Notes under the pieces: generated by a model
Told to the model about the DNA's origin: nothing
What the model saw: only the letters and a program-made list of their open reading frames with translations
The model's database searches: none
Source of the DNA: Pelobates cultripes
Lineage: Eukaryota > Chordata > Amphibia > Anura > Pelobatidae
DNA: 64,000 bases
Reading direction: 5' to 3'
Assembly: GCA_933207985.1 (NCBI GenBank)
Contig: OW240916.1
Span: 261,882,897-261,946,896 of the forward strand
In this document: positions 9,897-23,637 of the stretch, piece by piece
Numbering within the stretch: position 1 is the first letter of the stretch
Layout of the letters: every line of letters starts with the position of its first letter
Position numbers and translations under genes: made by a program

Positions 9897-12440
9897 TTAC
9901 ACAAAATCTTCTTCCAGTCTAAACCATGACCTCGTGTCCTTTGTAAAGTCCGGTTTGTGAATAGATTTCCACACAATGGTTTGTATTGGCCCTGGATATA
10001 TTTGTATAATGTTATCATAATCCCCTCTGAGGCGACATTTTTCTAAACTAAAGAGGTTTAAATTTGTTAACCTTTCTTCATAGCTGGTATGTTCCATTCC
10101 TTTTATTAATTTTGAAGCCCGCCTCTGCACTTTTTCTAGTGCCATAATATCCTTCTTTAGAACAGGTGCCCAAAATTGCACAGCATATTCAAGATGTGGT
10201 CTAACCAGTTATTTATAAAGAGGCAAAATGATATTCTCATCCTGAGAATGAATGCCCTTTTTCATGTCTGACAATACCTTACTGGCCTTAGCCACTGCTG
10301 ATTTACATTGCACATTGTTGCACAGTTTGTTGTCTTTAACAATTCCCTAGTCCTTTTCATGTGTTGTTATCTCTAATTTGATTCCATTAAGGGTATACAT
10401 TGCTTGTGCATTCTTTACGCCGAAGTGCATAACTTTGCATTTTTATATCATTAAATTTCAGTTCCCCAGTCTATCTAAATCCCTCTGCAGCAAAGTAATA
10501 TCTTGCTCAGATTGTATTACTTTACAGAGTTTTGTGTCAGCTGCAAACACTGAAACATGAGTTTCAATGCTTTTTTCATTTATAAACATGTTAAATAGAA
10601 GGGGTCCCAGAACAGAACCCTGAGGGACACCACTTGCCACCTTTGTCCAGTTTGAAAATTTACCATTAATGACAACTCTTTGTACTCTATTTTTAAGTCA
10701 ATGTTCTACCCGAGAACAATAATTTTCATCTAGACCGATTTCTTTGAGTTTGAACACTAATCTATTGTGTGGAACTGTATCAGATGCCTTGGCAAAATCC
10801 AAATAGATCACATCCATTGCAACACCCTGATCTATACTTCTACTTACTTCTTCATAGAATGCAACCAAGTTAGTTTGACATGACCTGTGCTTCATAAAAC
10901 CATACTGATTTTTGCTGATAACCATGTTCTTCTCAAGGAATTATTGAATATTATACCTTAATAACCTTTCAAATACTTTTCCAGCCACAGAAGTTAAGCT
11001 CACAGGTCTATAATTTCCAGGCAAGGATTTGAACCCTTTTTGAATATAGGAACCACATCTGCCTTCCTCCAGTCATCCGGAACACTTCCTGAAAGAAAAG
11101 AATCTTGAAAGATTAAAAACAGAGGTTCACTTATTTCTACACTTAGTTCCTTAAGTAGTTGTGGATGAATACCGTCAGGCCCTGGAGCTTTGTTTATATT
11201 AACTTTCTTTAGTTGCTGCAGCAACTAAAGAAAGTTAATATAAACAATTAAAATTTTTCTGCACTTTTTAGCAGTAATCATTTGCACATCTATTGCCATG
11301 GGTTCTTCCTTAATATATACGGAGGAGAAATATTTATTTAAAATTCCTGCCTTTTCCTGGTCTTCATTAACTAACACCCCCGTTTCAGTTTTTAGTGTAC
11401 CTACACTTTCATTTTTTCATTTTTTTTAGAATTTGTGTACTTAAAAAATGCTTTGGGGTTGGTTTTGCTCTCTTTGGCTATCAATTTTTTCATTTTGAAG
11501 TTTAGCGAATCTAATCGCCGTTTTGCACACATTATTGGCTTCCTTATATCTTATATAGGATGCCTCTGATTTGTCCGATTTAAATGCTTTAAATGCCCTT
11601 TTCTTATTTTCAATCTCTTGTTTTACTTCTCTACTAAACATTGGTTTCAATTTGTTTCTTTTATATTTATTTCCCAATGGTACATACTGAGAAATGTACC
11701 TTTCTAATATTTGTTGGAAGATGTTCCATTTATCCTCAGTGTTCTTGTCACTAACGAGTTTATGCCAGTCAATATATTGTAAAGCTGCCCTTAACTTATA
11801 GAAATTGGCCTTTTAAAAATTATATATTTTAGTATACCCCATACGCTTTTGTTTTTTTCTAGTTTATTTCAAAGGACACTATATTGTGATCACTATTTCC
11901 TAAGTGCTCACACTACTTGAATGTTGGTCAAAAGATCAACGTTGTTTGTTAGAACCAGGTCCAGACAAGTGTCCTTTCTAGTTGGTGCTTGTACAAGTTG
12001 TGACATGAAGGTGTCATTTAACAAGTTCAAAAACCTAATTCCTTTTGCTGAACTACTAGCCCCTCTATCCCAATTTATGTCCGGGTAATTAAAATCTCCC
12101 ATAATTAACGTGTTACCCAGATGTGCAGCTTTCTCAATTTGCTCAAACAGCTGTTGTTCCTCATCAATATTAACATTAGGTGGTTTATAACATACCCCAA
12201 CCAATAGTTGATTTCCATTCTTTTGCCCCAATCAGATATTTACTCATAAAGCTTCCACATTTTTCTCATCACATTCCACTTGCTTAAGGTTTGGTTTTAA
12301 CTCATGGTTGACAGACAAACACACCCCAATACTTTTCCTGTTTTTTCTGTCCTTCCTAAATAACGTGTACCCATTTAAGTTAACTGTCCAATCATCTGTC
12401 TCATCCCACCATGTTTCCGTTATGCCTATTATATCATATT
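9897..12440 (-). pseudogene. LINE pol remnant (endonuclease and reverse transcriptase)
   Basis: Recognisable pieces on the minus strand, 5' to 3', are: endonuclease with MGDFNYPDINW (about 12231-11908); a basic linker (11677-11441); RT start with NKAPGPDGIHP (11224-11000); RT with IYLDFAKASDTVPH (10925-10698); RT with [14 protein letters not shown] (10640-10458); and the C-terminal block with [12 protein letters not shown] (10181-9897). The catalytic Tyr/Phe-Ala-Asp-Asp has become FAAD, so the RT would be dead even without the frame breaks. It is a typical APE-type non-LTR retrotransposon polyprotein. Confidence 0.8.
11190..11247. repeat. 58-bp perfect palindrome inside the LINE
   Basis: The 29 bases 11190-11218 are the exact reverse complement of 11219-11247, with no spacer; the centre is CTGCAG. 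One arm is normal LINE coding sequence (encoding LKKVNINKAP) and the other is its inverted copy. It replaces the sequence expected just upstream in the RT, so it is a rearrangement, not a natural part of the element. Confidence 0.9.
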
Positions 12441-12657
12441 AAACAATATGATTAAACAATATGATATACTAGGCATAACGGAAACATGGTGGGATGAGAC
12501 AGATGATTGGACAGTTAACTTAAATGGGTACATGTTATTTAGGAAGGACAGAAAAAACAGGAAAAGTAGTGGGGTGTGTTTGTCTGTCAACCATGAGTTA
12601 AAGCCAAATCTTAAGCAAGTGGAATGTGATGAGAAAAATGTGGAAGCTTTATGAGTA
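12241..12657. repeat. Inverted duplication of the LINE endonuclease region, about 200-bp arms
   Basis: Left arm 12241-12440 (LINE minus sense) and right arm 12459-12657 (plus sense) are near-identical reverse complements around an 18-bp spacer that itself contains AACAATATGATT repeats. The right arm reads as endonuclease sequence (ITETWWDETDDW) on the plus strand. This is the 5' end of the insertion, so an aberrant twin-priming or template-switch event is likely. A few mismatches show it is not brand new. Confidence 0.85.
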
Positions 12658-15600
12658 TGCTATTGCCTCTGGTTCCCCCATTTTGTTATTTAGGCTCCTT
12701 CCTAGTAAGCATCCATTTAATATTATCAAGAATCATTTGTACTTTTTGTAAATGATCAACATTACATACCTTCTCTGTTCTGAGCTTGCCCCTCCCCCTG
12801 TCTTCTCCCCCATTCAGACTGCAAAGTCTAGGCATTGTTTTCAAGATTTACTAATATCTAGATATTGTAATATAGCCTAAAACTAGATTGAATATAGTCT
12901 GGATTTCAGCCTGTCCAGATGCAACCACATGGTTGAAATCCATAAAAATCAGAGAGATCTGAAAGACTCATCCTTTGTTTCCTGCAGTTCTTTTGCCATT
13001 AATGACCTGCGCATGTGAGTGTCTTCAGCGCTGTCTCATATCAAAACAAAAAATGACATATGAGCAACTCCAGAATGTATCAAAAATTAACAAAAAATAA
13101 TATATAATATAATTTAAAAGAATTCCAAGAAAGCCAGGTATTAGCCAAGTGAAAAATGGAAAATCACATGTTAAACACCCTCAATGCCACCGTATGTGTT
13201 TTCTGCTGCATACAGGACTTATTCATAGCTCTAAAAATGCTGTCTGCAGCACAAAATATATATCCACCATTAGCTTCTCTACACATATCATAGCTACAGG
13301 GGTGAATCATATATGAGGATCAGCTATCTGTCTCAGGCTACAGTACAGATTTACTTACATGAGACAGATACATCATGCAGAATTGTTAGTGCTGGAATAT
13401 CCAGCAGAGCAAGCACTGAGATTTTAGCTCACAGTCAACTGATTATATAACAGTGATGGTGGCTACAAAGGCCGCAAATTATCAGCAGGTCGAAATACCT
13501 CGCTAGGTTTCTCATCACAAGCTATCCCATTTATTCAGCACTAACTAATAGAGGAGTGCTTTCATTAATGAGAACCATCAAAAAGACACAAACTTGGCCT
13601 TCAATTAAAAAAATAATAATAATAATAAAAATTGGTGTATGTAATATAGTGACTCTGGCTCTATCCCAAAGGTTAGAAAATATGGGGGCTCTGGAAGAAT
13701 AGAAACCAGAAATCTCCCCCAACACGCAGGTATCTAAAAATGATCTGGTTTGATGGTATCACCACGTATATGTACGGTACATTTCATTTACACAGTGCTT
13801 CAAAACATGCTAATGCTTTGTTATTGATGTGTCTGCTAAAATACAATAACAGCTGCACTGCCAATAACAAACAGGCAAGACACCGGTTAAATATTCAGGT
13901 CTACCTGTTTATTTAACCTTCTGCAATTCTTCTTCCTAGCCTATAACATAAAACATAGAATAAACAGATGCACTGAGAAACTGTATTTTCTTTTGAAGAA
14001 AATTCCAAAAGAAAAAAACAGCAACAAAAAAAATCCGGTTACATTACAAACCACAACAGAATAATTGAAAACACGACAGTAGTATGCAAATTGTAAAAAA
14101 ATATTTGCGTCTGACTATTACCAAGATGGCAGCACATGTGCCAAAGATATCAGTGATAGGAATATAAGTGAAGCACTTAATCACTTTGTTCACCTTTGAC
14201 ATGTAACTAAGGGAGTACGAAGAATAAGGTCTGCACACAACAGCCTGGCTGGCAGCCACACTAATCTATAAAAGGACACAAGAGTAAGGAAATGTAGATA
14301 ACAGGGTGAGCATGATGTAAAAAGCTTAGTGGGAAAAACACACAAAGTAACATGTTATAAAAATTAAAAAAAACATTTGCAACAATAACAAAGCATTTAC
14401 AAATTAACTTAATAATTGTTCGTTATTTATATAAAAGAAAAAAAAATCATAGTTAAAGCCTTGTATACATTTTTCGTTTGCCAAGAATTCTACGCGGCAG
14501 CAATGGTTTACTAGTGACTCTGACCAGAGACATCTGGATACATGGTGTCTGGGAAAAAGTCCAGAGAGTAAATTGGCCTACATTGCAGTCTTTATGCTAT
14601 ACTGGATTCACACTTGGTTTTTACAATAAGTGATTTTCTATTACAAAAAGAAATGCTAACATTGGACTTTTGGTGGCTCGAGAGTATTCCTTTTGTGTTT
14701 GTTTGCTTTTTGTATAAAATTGATACCAAATGGCACTATAACATTTAGGTTGCATGATGCTTTAACAAGTAACACAAATACAAATAAATAAATACATTGT
14801 TATTTATTATAAGATGTCCTTTTTCTTTTACTTTTTTTTCTTTGATCATAAATAGTGTAGTGCACAGAATTATTTAAAAGATTGCTGTAAACACTATGGC
14901 AGTCTCTGCTTATTTTTCATTATCCATGCTTACCTGATCATGATCTCAGTGGGCATAAGGCACAAATTAGTGAAACCTACAGGGTTATTAAATAAAGTAA
15001 CAATTGTTGTGAATTGAAGGCAAATTGAAAGTCAATTTCAAATTCAAGACCAAAACTGGAGCACAGTTGACTTTTTCATTTTTTTTAATTCAGCTTTTTT
15101 TAACCTTATAATTGAAAATCACTGTTAATTCTTGGAATATTCACACTTAAGAGAATAACCCTACTATAGTTCCCTAAGACTAGCTGTGTCAGCAATTAAA
15201 TGCATTAATATGGTGAATAGGGTGGATATATCCACCCTTTATCAATATAAAACCAATATAAACCATTTGCCTGGTTTGTTTGTTTGTTTGTTTGTTTCAA
15301 GCTGTACTGTTTTAACCTTTTCTTTTCTAGTATTTTTAACAGATAATTTCACATTTAATACCAAAAAGCTAAGCTGCAAAATCTTCTATATTTTGGCTAT
15401 TTTGGTCCAAAGTTTGAAAATTTCAATTATTTTTTTCAATAATTCCTGGTTTAGTAAATCACCCTGGAGAACTTTATAAGAGATTTGTTAACCAAATAAT
15501 GATTTGCAATAATGTTACCACTGACCTACAGCAGATTATAAGTCAATATAGAAAGTTGGAAGAAAATCCAATACTAACAAATCATATAAAAAATTTAAGT

Positions 15601-16094
15601 CGACTATTTTTGGCCAAATAAAATTAATCTCTCTGCAGCTTTAGTCCTGAGATCATATTCTCAATGACTGCAATCCTTGCTATAAAATGTAATTATAAAA
15701 TGTTCAATGCAGATTTGAAATTTGAAATAAAACAGATGTCATATTTCATTTTCATGTGAATTTCATTGCTCAGCAAAACATTTGCAAATCCTTACCTGGG
15801 AGATTAATGGTATGACAGTTTATTACAGGGAGCACTTCATATTCTACAGAAAATACGATTTTAGTTGCTTTGGTTGTCATGATGCCCTGCCTAATGTATT
15901 GTACGTACCTTGAAGTAATTCTTCTTTTTCTTGTAATGATTTTGTCACAAGTGTACTCATTGCCTGAATTATGAGAAACATTTATCAGTGCATCAGAAAA
16001 TGTTACATACAGTAAGAGACATTTGGGGGTATATTTGGAAAATGGTGAGTTATAGTAAGTTGATTCGCTATAAAACTACTTTTAGTTAGTTAAA
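12658..16094. other. Non-coding, microsatellites only
   Basis: There is no recognisable exon. It contains an (AAT)n run near 13613-13629, a GTTT run near 15276-15297 and several A-rich blocks. The open frames present are short and featureless. Confidence 0.5.
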
Positions 16095-16760
16095 GACTGC
16101 ATTGCACCTCCCCACTCTCTACCCTTCCCCGCACTACCTACCTTGAACCCCATATGGTTCCTACCCCAACCTCTTGTCTCCCAACCCACCCACCAACCTA
16201 CAACCACTCATCCATACGCACACATTCCTGGACACAGTCAACCCAAGAACCATCTCTCGACGACTACACTAGCGAGCCCCTACACCACCAGTTAAGGGTC
16301 CCAGGGACCTGAGTCTTTAACTCATGCCTCCACAACGCTGACCTACTTCAAAAGCCATATCCCTTACCTTCTAAACACAATTATACACCTCCCCCCCACC
16401 CTGGGCTTGCTACTATGCTGGAAAGTATGGGTGTTCAACTCACAGCCCCACACTCCCGTTACTACGGACTGCTCCAAAATTATACCTATAGCAAACCGGT
16501 CATACTGCAAGAGAATGGCATAACAACCAAAATCTCACTGCAGCCTGGTTTCTGGACACCTGAAACATGTTACAGGCCACTGGAATGTATACTGAATGTA
16601 TTTTTTATGTTAAGTGGTTATACACTAATACTACCCTGTGTTGTAATGCAGCCTACCTTATCTAACATCTTTCTTTTTTCCTTCTGTAACTTCATTCCTT
16701 ATTGGAAAAAATAACGGAAAAATACCATAAATAAAGAATTTATAAAAAAACAAAAACAAA
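16095..16760 (+). mobile_element. L1/Tx1-like LINE 3' end (partial)
   Basis: C-rich coding-like or 3'UTR sequence with a composition unlike its surroundings ends in AATAAAG followed by an A-rich tail (16741-16760), the pattern of a poly-A type retroposon insertion. A 99-codon open frame in it has no recognised domain. I could not find convincing target duplications, so the left edge is approximate. Confidence 0.45.
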
Positions 16761-17128
16761 CTGCTAGACAATTATAGGTCATGATAGCTGCTTTGAAATA
16801 GCACAGCTATTTTAGTCTAGTTTTTGCAATTTAGGTTTCCATTTACTACAATTCAGAGTTTAGTGAATAATCCCTGATGATCTACAGGGTTATATACTTA
16901 ACACCCAATTAAAGAGATTTGATATCCAAAAGGCAAAATGTAGTCAAAAATAGCTTAATTGCATAAATTCTCCCACGCAGCAAGATTCAAAGCTTTGCTA
17001 TTTTAGCCTAAATTGTGTGATTTGAATAGAAATTTGCTACAATTATGAGTTGCAAAATTGAAGCCAAAACAGTTGAGTTGGATAAATCTCAAACGAAACT
17101 GAATATGAATTTTATTTTAACCATTAAT

Positions 17129-17707
17129 TTAAAGGGACACTATAGTCACCAGAACAACTACAGCTTAATGTAGTTGTTCTGGTAAGTATAATAGTTCCCT
17201 TTAGGCATTTTCATGTAAACACTGCCTTTTCAGAGAAAAGGCAGTGTTTGCGTTGCCCCCAGGGACATCTCCAAGTGACCACTGCTTAGATGGCCACTGG
17301 AGGGGCTTCCTGGCTCAAGGCTGCACAGTAAGCAGCCCTGCTATTCAGCGTCCCCACGCTCTGCATGGGGACGCTGAATTTTCCTCATAGAGATGCATTG
17401 ATTCAATGCATCTCTATAAGTAGGTCCTGATTGGCCAAAACTGCACTTGGGCCCACCCCCGTGACGATTTTAGCCAATCCAATGCCTTCCCTAAGGAAAA
17501 GCATTGGATCGGCTAAAAATCTGGCATTTTGATAATGTCACAAAGGGGGCAGAGCCAGCACCAGCAGACCTGTGCAGTGCTGGAAATCAGGTGAGTTTTA
17601 AACTTTTATAGGAGGGCTTAGGGGGGTCAAGCCATCTAAATGGTGGGTTTAGCACTATAGGGTCAGGAATACATGTTTGTGTTCCTGACCCTATACTGAT
17701 CCTTTAA
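17129..17707. mobile_element. TTAA-flanked MITE-type element (copy 1)
   Basis: The left end is TTAAAGGGACACTATAG and the right end CCTATACTGATCCTTTAA, an imperfect terminal inverted repeat with TTAA at both edges. Just inside the left end is a hairpin (CCAGAACAACTACA pairing with TGTAGTTGTTCTGG), and inside the right end another (GGTCAGGAA pairing with TTCCTGACC). TTAA targets are used by piggyBac and Kolobok transposons. The element has no coding capacity, so it is non-autonomous. It is closest to the copy at 61572. Confidence 0.75.
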
Positions 17708-17889
17708 CTAAATTTAAAAAATGTGTTGTAACTTTAAAACTTACTGTTTAGTGAATTAATTCCCAGACCTTGAAAACCCAGACCCCTAATGGGTTTGCCT
17801 AGAGCACTTTGTCTTGCTGAAGTCCTTTATGTGTGAAGAAAGTGTCCTTCATTTTACAAAAAAGTAGTACAATAGAAATTGGCACTTTT

Positions 17890-18219
17890 ATAAATTAACC
17901 TGGTTACGTCCCCCTCTGACTGTTAATCAGACAACTGGCCCTGTCACTTCCTGATTGATTTGCTCAGTGGAACTAAACTTGGCAGCAATAGCTCAGAGCA
18001 CTTCCCTTGTAAAGACTTCTCACTAACCTACATTGGGAAGTCTGTAATTCAACACTCACATAAAGTCTTGGCTGGTTTAGAAGAGGAGGGATAGCAAAAT
18101 AGGAGACAAGAGACCTGCATATTTTACAAGCTGTTTTCAGGTATACCCCCAATGGGAAAATGCATAATTAAATGAATACATGTTTTCATTGGGAGTATAT
18201 CTAGTTGAGTGTCCCTATA
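17890..18219. mobile_element. Probable diverged or truncated member of the TTAA repeat group
   Basis: It ends GAGTGTCCCTATATA, resembling the right terminus of the TTAA elements, and has an inner stem (ATACCCCCAATG with CATTGGGAGTAT). The left end is unclear. Non-coding. Confidence 0.4.
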
Positions 18220-19597
18220 TACAAATGAAGTATTTAAGAAACCACCATTTTAACTGAGGACTATCTGGTGTGAGCAGAATGCATGACTGTGAGTATAATT
18301 TAGTATGGTCATTGGTGGAATTCAGGAGAATGGGAGCTGCATGGGCTTTGCGCCTTAGAAAGCATTTTAATGGACCTAACAATGACCTGTCACATATATG
18401 TTTAATTACATCATTAGATGTTTAGTGAAAAAAGTTGTAGAATGTTTCCCCACGATAGAGATGAATTTTGGAAGATGCACTGATTAATTAATTTCTTGCA
18501 GTGACCTTCCTCCTGATTGCTGACACTGGCATAAAAATATGAAAAAAAGAAAGAAAAGCTTACAGGAAAAATCAAGGTTCATTTACTGATAATTTTCTTA
18601 GATTGTGAAAATAAAACTTTTTGTAATAAAAATGATTGATTACAGACTAGTACACTAAAGGTCCCTTTTTGCAGGTTTTTACTTGAGTTTAGCACTTTTA
18701 GTCCCATTACGTCAACCAGGAACTGCCTGCACTATGCCCAACTAGATCCTGACTCCAACTTACTTGCAAAAGTACATTTGTGTATGTTTAATAATATCTA
18801 ATGCATTGCAAAAAGGATGTGTAGCTCTAACTTTCCATTGACTTCTGACAGGGGCATTTGTTAGGTTCCAAAAGTATGAGGAGCTTCAGTCCAAAAAAAA
18901 AACCCCTTTTAACATGCTCAAACCTATCTTCAGCCCCTCAGATGGTGTTGCCTCTTAACAACTCATATTAGACCTTCTTGGCCCCAATAATTTAATTCTA
19001 TCAGTCACACACATTTCTAATCCCTAATATGCAGACACACAATCATATACACACACAAACAGGTACATTCCAATTCTGAATATATTTACATGCCTCCACC
19101 AACAACACGCTGACTTCTATGCATCGCCCATTAAAAAAAACAGCATACAAATACCACATATGTGGTACTTTTCAAGCAAAGATAACTTACACATCACTTA
19201 CCATTTGGAAGAACTCCCACATATCAGGTCTATAACATTCACCAGCCACACATTATTCAGTTTCCACCCTCATACCCAGGCACACCATTACAAGAGTGGC
19301 AACTAGGACCTGCAGAGCAACTTTGTATCAAATACTGTATGCCCTCAAACATTAACCTCAATTGATGAGGGTTATCTTATTTCAGTTTATGTGGGGATAA
19401 GATATACGTGAAAAATACAGATGTTGTGCTATTACGTTAAGGGATATCTAGCAAATTTAGGAATATGAATTAGCACAGTTAGGTATGTATAGTATACATG
19501 CCCCAGATTTCCCTGGGAGAGATAAGTAGTATTCCTAGGCTCTATCAATGATCAGGTTCATTCTGGTATTACTGAAGGATACACATTTGTGTCACTT
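18220..19597. other. Non-coding, nothing recognised
   Basis: AT-rich sequence with short low-complexity runs. No gene, RNA or repeat terminus that I can support. Confidence 0.5.
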
Positions 19598-19740
19598 AAA
19601 GTGACAAAACAAATTTAGCTTAATGAAGCAGTTTTGGTGTATAGATTATGCCCCTGCAGCCTCACTGTTCGATTCTGTGCCATACAAAATGTCAGACTTC
19701 AAGTGGCAAACAGAACACTAATTAATGGTTGAATGATTGG
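19598..19740. mobile_element. TTAA element fragment
   Basis: It starts TTAAAGTGACA and continues with AGCTTAATGAAGCAGTTTTG, the start of another subtype of the same frog repeat group. The right end is lost. Confidence 0.4.
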
Positions 19741-20633
19741 ATAATCCCCCTTAGCCCTGTACTTTGAGGGATCTCAGTCCTTTAACACCAAATCCAGGTA
19801 TTCAGCTCTGTAATATCCCTCTAACAATATCTATATTTGGACTCAAAATCAGTATGAGGACAGTGGATCAAGAGGACAAAATCAAAGTAAATTTAAGGCA
19901 TGGATAAAATTAGGCAGGCTTATTGAAATAGAGAGGAAAAGCTGGACCAAAGGAAATTCATGTTTTATTAAGAGGGGCCCCACATTTGTTTTTGCATAGG
20001 GCACTATATATTTCCCCACCAAGATAAGGACCAACAATGTCTGAAGGATTACTCACCTACAGGCCGTATATCACTTTGCTCCAATAGGCTATAAATAGCA
20101 AAGACACCAGGTAATATTTTACTGGCAGACAGATAAAATAAATGACATAGGTAGTATTTCTTTTAGTCGGAAAAGGGTGACTGCTATGGCTAGAAATCAG
20201 TAACCTGTGACCTCTTCAGGCCATTAATCTCATTATATTCTGGGCTGCTCATATAAAGATTTCAGCTTCTTCTAAAGAGTAAAATCGTGTATCACTCTGC
20301 TACCCACCATGCAATCCCACACTCCAGATGACATGCTTCACCCTGCTAGTAGCAAACACAGCTTCTCTCACGTAGAACAATAAAAGAGAATAGGGGAGCA
20401 CAAGGGTGTATTAAGTGCACTCATATTGAGGACTAAATATTACGTTCTGTTCCCTTGTATAAGACCATACCCACAGCATCAATTAGAGATACATTATCTG
20501 ACAGAAAATAAAACATTTTGAAAATTGATTATCTTTGTTAAAGCCTGTTTTTCACTATATTAATAAATATTTTTTATTTATATTTATAATATTTTTTATT
20601 TAATAAAGCATTTCTTTAATATAGTTTATTTTT
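19741..20633. other. Non-coding, nothing recognised
   Basis: No exon or repeat end is visible. It becomes very AT-rich from about 20500. Confidence 0.5.
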
Positions 20634-21392
20634 TTAAAGGACACTCTAAGCACCAAAACCACTTCCTGCTAATGGAGTGGGTTTGCACAGCATGATCCCA
20701 CCAAATACTGCAAATTCTTCTCTTAGAAAAGCATCGATGTCAGTGTTTCTCTGTAAACACTGCAAGTCAATTACTGCGCATGAGCACTATGTGAAGCATT
20801 TAATTGGGCCAGATTTCATCTGAATGGATGATCTCAGAAGAGGAGGCGACTACCTGGCGCTGAATTACTGGTTTGTTTAATGGCAGCTTTTTGTATTATA
20901 GGCACACAGACCACTTCAGCTGATTCGTTGTCCCTATTGCCCTTAGTCCTAAAATGTATAACATTACAGTTTTAGAGAAACTGCAAAGCTTACATTGCCC
21001 CACTAAGTCAATGTCTAGTGGCATTCTAACAGACAGCCACTAGAGGCACTCTTGGGATTTTACTGGACTTTAGATTACCTAACTGACGCTGGAAGTCCTT
21101 GCGCTTCTCACTGCAGCATCAGTGAAAACTCCATCGGAAAACACTGATTCAACGCCTTCCTATGTGGGGGGCTAAACTGCTCACAGCACTTGCATGCGCA
21201 TTAGGCCTCCCTGTCAGATGATGTCATAGGAGGCGGAGTGCTGACCCAGTGCTGAGGGAGATCGACGCTGGAATCTGATAAGTGAATTAACCCTTTATTG
21301 TTCAGGGTGGCCACGAGGGAGGGTAGAGGCAGAGAGGACTATAGTATTAGGAATACCGGTTTGTATTCCTAACACTATAGTATCCCTTTTAA
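20634..21392. mobile_element. TTAA-flanked MITE-type element (copy 2)
   Basis: The left end is TTAAAGGACACTCTAAGCAC and the right end CTATAGTATCCCTTTTAA. The right subterminal region folds (TATTAGGAATAC with GTATTCCTAACA). Inside, CATCGGAAAACACTGATTC and CGCCTTCCTATG are a decayed form of the internal palindrome seen in the other copies. Non-coding. Confidence 0.65.
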
Positions 21393-23515
21393 AATAAATA
21401 CATTTATTATTTAACATTAGAATTCTATTTTATGTTTGTGTCTATTTGGGGAATAGAAATGCATGTCCTTTAAGACTACTTATTCAAAAATCATTTGCTT
21501 TTAAAAAAATCTCTATGTGAGCAGTGCACACCCTAATATCACACACCTTATATTTGGTAGCTATAAGACTGGCCATCACTGAAATGCAATTGAACAACTG
21601 TGTGAAAATAAAGTATAGGTACAAGTCAGAAATAATAAAAAATAATGAGTATTAAATGTGCTGACTGTGCCTTTTCAAAAAGCTAATGTTAAAATGATGT
21701 ATGTGTGTGATTTTATTGTATTCATTTCTGCATTACAAAGGAAGTTCTTTTCAAGTGAAAGGTTGACACAAGGAGTTATTGACTGGAACAATCTGTTACT
21801 ATTGACCTTCTGTTAAAGGATTAGCATAAGGTGGCCAAATAAATGTAACACAAGCTACATTGCCAAGACATGATGTGCACACTACTAGGCAGAAAGCACT
21901 TTGGGAAGCACTCTGAGTTTTGCTCTGTGAAATCCCTTGTAAGCTATGTCTTTGTCACACAGTCATTACCAGAACCAGCTAATGAACCTGTAGCCAATAG
22001 AAGAAACTGTCACTGTGAAATCTCTTGATGCAACATGCATTTCTATTTGTCCATTCCCTGCTGTTTCTACATGAAGACTGTTGGAAGCAAATGCAAGAGA
22101 ACTGCATTAGACATTAGCCATCATGTAGCAAAATACATCATCTTTCAGCCTGTGCTTTTAACTTGTCCATCATTTTAGTGACCTCCAGAAAAACCACACT
22201 TGCATTCTATTTGATGAATGTAAGTACTGCATTTACATTAAAACCACATGCACTAATTCCCTCTGTACTTTAACCTGATGCACTCCCTTGTCAATGCATA
22301 TAGAAAGCATGATGTATTTAAAAAAAAAAAAATAATAATAGGGTTTTAAACAGTAAATGATATATGTAATAAGACAAAACATATGCTACTTTGAGGCAAA
22401 GTGCTAAATAACTAGCAATCACCATAGAAACCAATAGACTGTCTCACAACATTTAGCCCCACAGTAGAGGCTGTTTACACTGATACATCTTATATACTAA
22501 GCCTGCTTTATGTTACAATTGTATTTAAGATAAAAGCAATGTGAATTGGAACATATACAGAGCAGAGAAAGGAGACCTCTACTGATAAATTCTGCTGTCA
22601 TGCAATGGGGGGATGGGAGTGAGTTTTCACACACCTCCTCCCAGATCCTAAAATGACTCAGACATTCATGTGTGTTGGATGTGCCAGGCCAGTGTACAAA
22701 GGATATATTATACACAGTATCTGCATTGCGCTGTATTAAGCTTCAGTTGAGCCTCACCAAATCATTGCAAGCACACACAGGGAGCTACTTAATACTCTCC
22801 AATCATAAGCACTGTCTGCTTAGCAATGAACACTAATGCCACTGCTATTTCCAATAAACACATTGCTACTTGCTAGATAGGTGGTACAGCTGGTCTCCTG
22901 GCTGGTGCAATGCTGATTTGGAAATATACAGCAGTGACAAAGGGACATTTTCTTTTGTCACTAACTTATATTTTTTTCTTTAAGGCTCAGGTTTATCATA
23001 GTCTGAAAATATTTTTTTTTAAGTTGATAGTTTTTGTTAGTTTATTATTATTTTTTTCTTTTTTTGGGGGGGGGGGAGAGGTTTGTTTGTTTAGTTTTTT
23101 TGTTTGTTTGTTTTTACATTTATAAATGCAAGCTAAGACAGTTGTACCCCAAATCCATGTTTAAACATGATTTATTTTACATTTAGTCTAGTAAACTTTT
23201 AGTTTGTTTTAATTCTTCGAAGCAATAGCATTGACTTTGCATGAACAAAGCAATTTACAATATAGGTCAGTAAAGTCCTCTCTGCATGTCTGACTATAAG
23301 GAAGTGAGCAGGTAAACATTGGCAGCCAGCATGCCTAGATTCAGGTTCATTTCACTGAAGACAACCAAGGACAAAATATATTATCCTCTCTTCTCTTCTT
23401 TTTCTCTTAATTAGAAAGGTTAAATATAGGCACAACCCCCTACAGACAGTTAAACTTATACAGCATATATATATATAACATATATGCAAATCTCTGATAA
23501 ATAATGTGTGTGTGT
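21393..23515. other. HCN1 upstream flank, mostly unique-looking
   Basis: This is the stretch nearest the HCN1 5' end with fewest recognisable repeats. It holds T-rich and G-rich runs near 23040-23110. Enhancers could lie here, but I see no motif strong enough to call. Confidence 0.35.
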
Positions 23516-23637
23516 GTATATATATATTATTTATTTATATAAAACATTCTATTCATATATAGATATATACTAGTATGTATATATATATATATCATGCATG
23601 CTTCTTTATTGTAAAGTATATATATATATGCATTATA

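Larger units (their letters stand above)
9537..12440 (-). mobile_element. CR1/L2-group LINE, 5'-truncated and decayed
   Basis: On the minus strand the order is endonuclease, reverse transcriptase, C-terminal region and a 3' end made of 8-bp units (ACTATGTA-type), seen at 9537-9556 on the plus strand. This unit tail is characteristic of CR1/L2-like LINEs rather than poly-A LINEs. The coding region is split over several frames by stops and indels. The 5' end is truncated in the endonuclease and joined to an inverted copy of itself (12459-12657). A 58-bp palindrome interrupts the RT. Confidence 0.8.

Noticed and set aside
16415..16714. 99-codon frame as a gene
   Set aside because: It falls in the 3' part of a poly-A retroposon-like insertion and has no domain.
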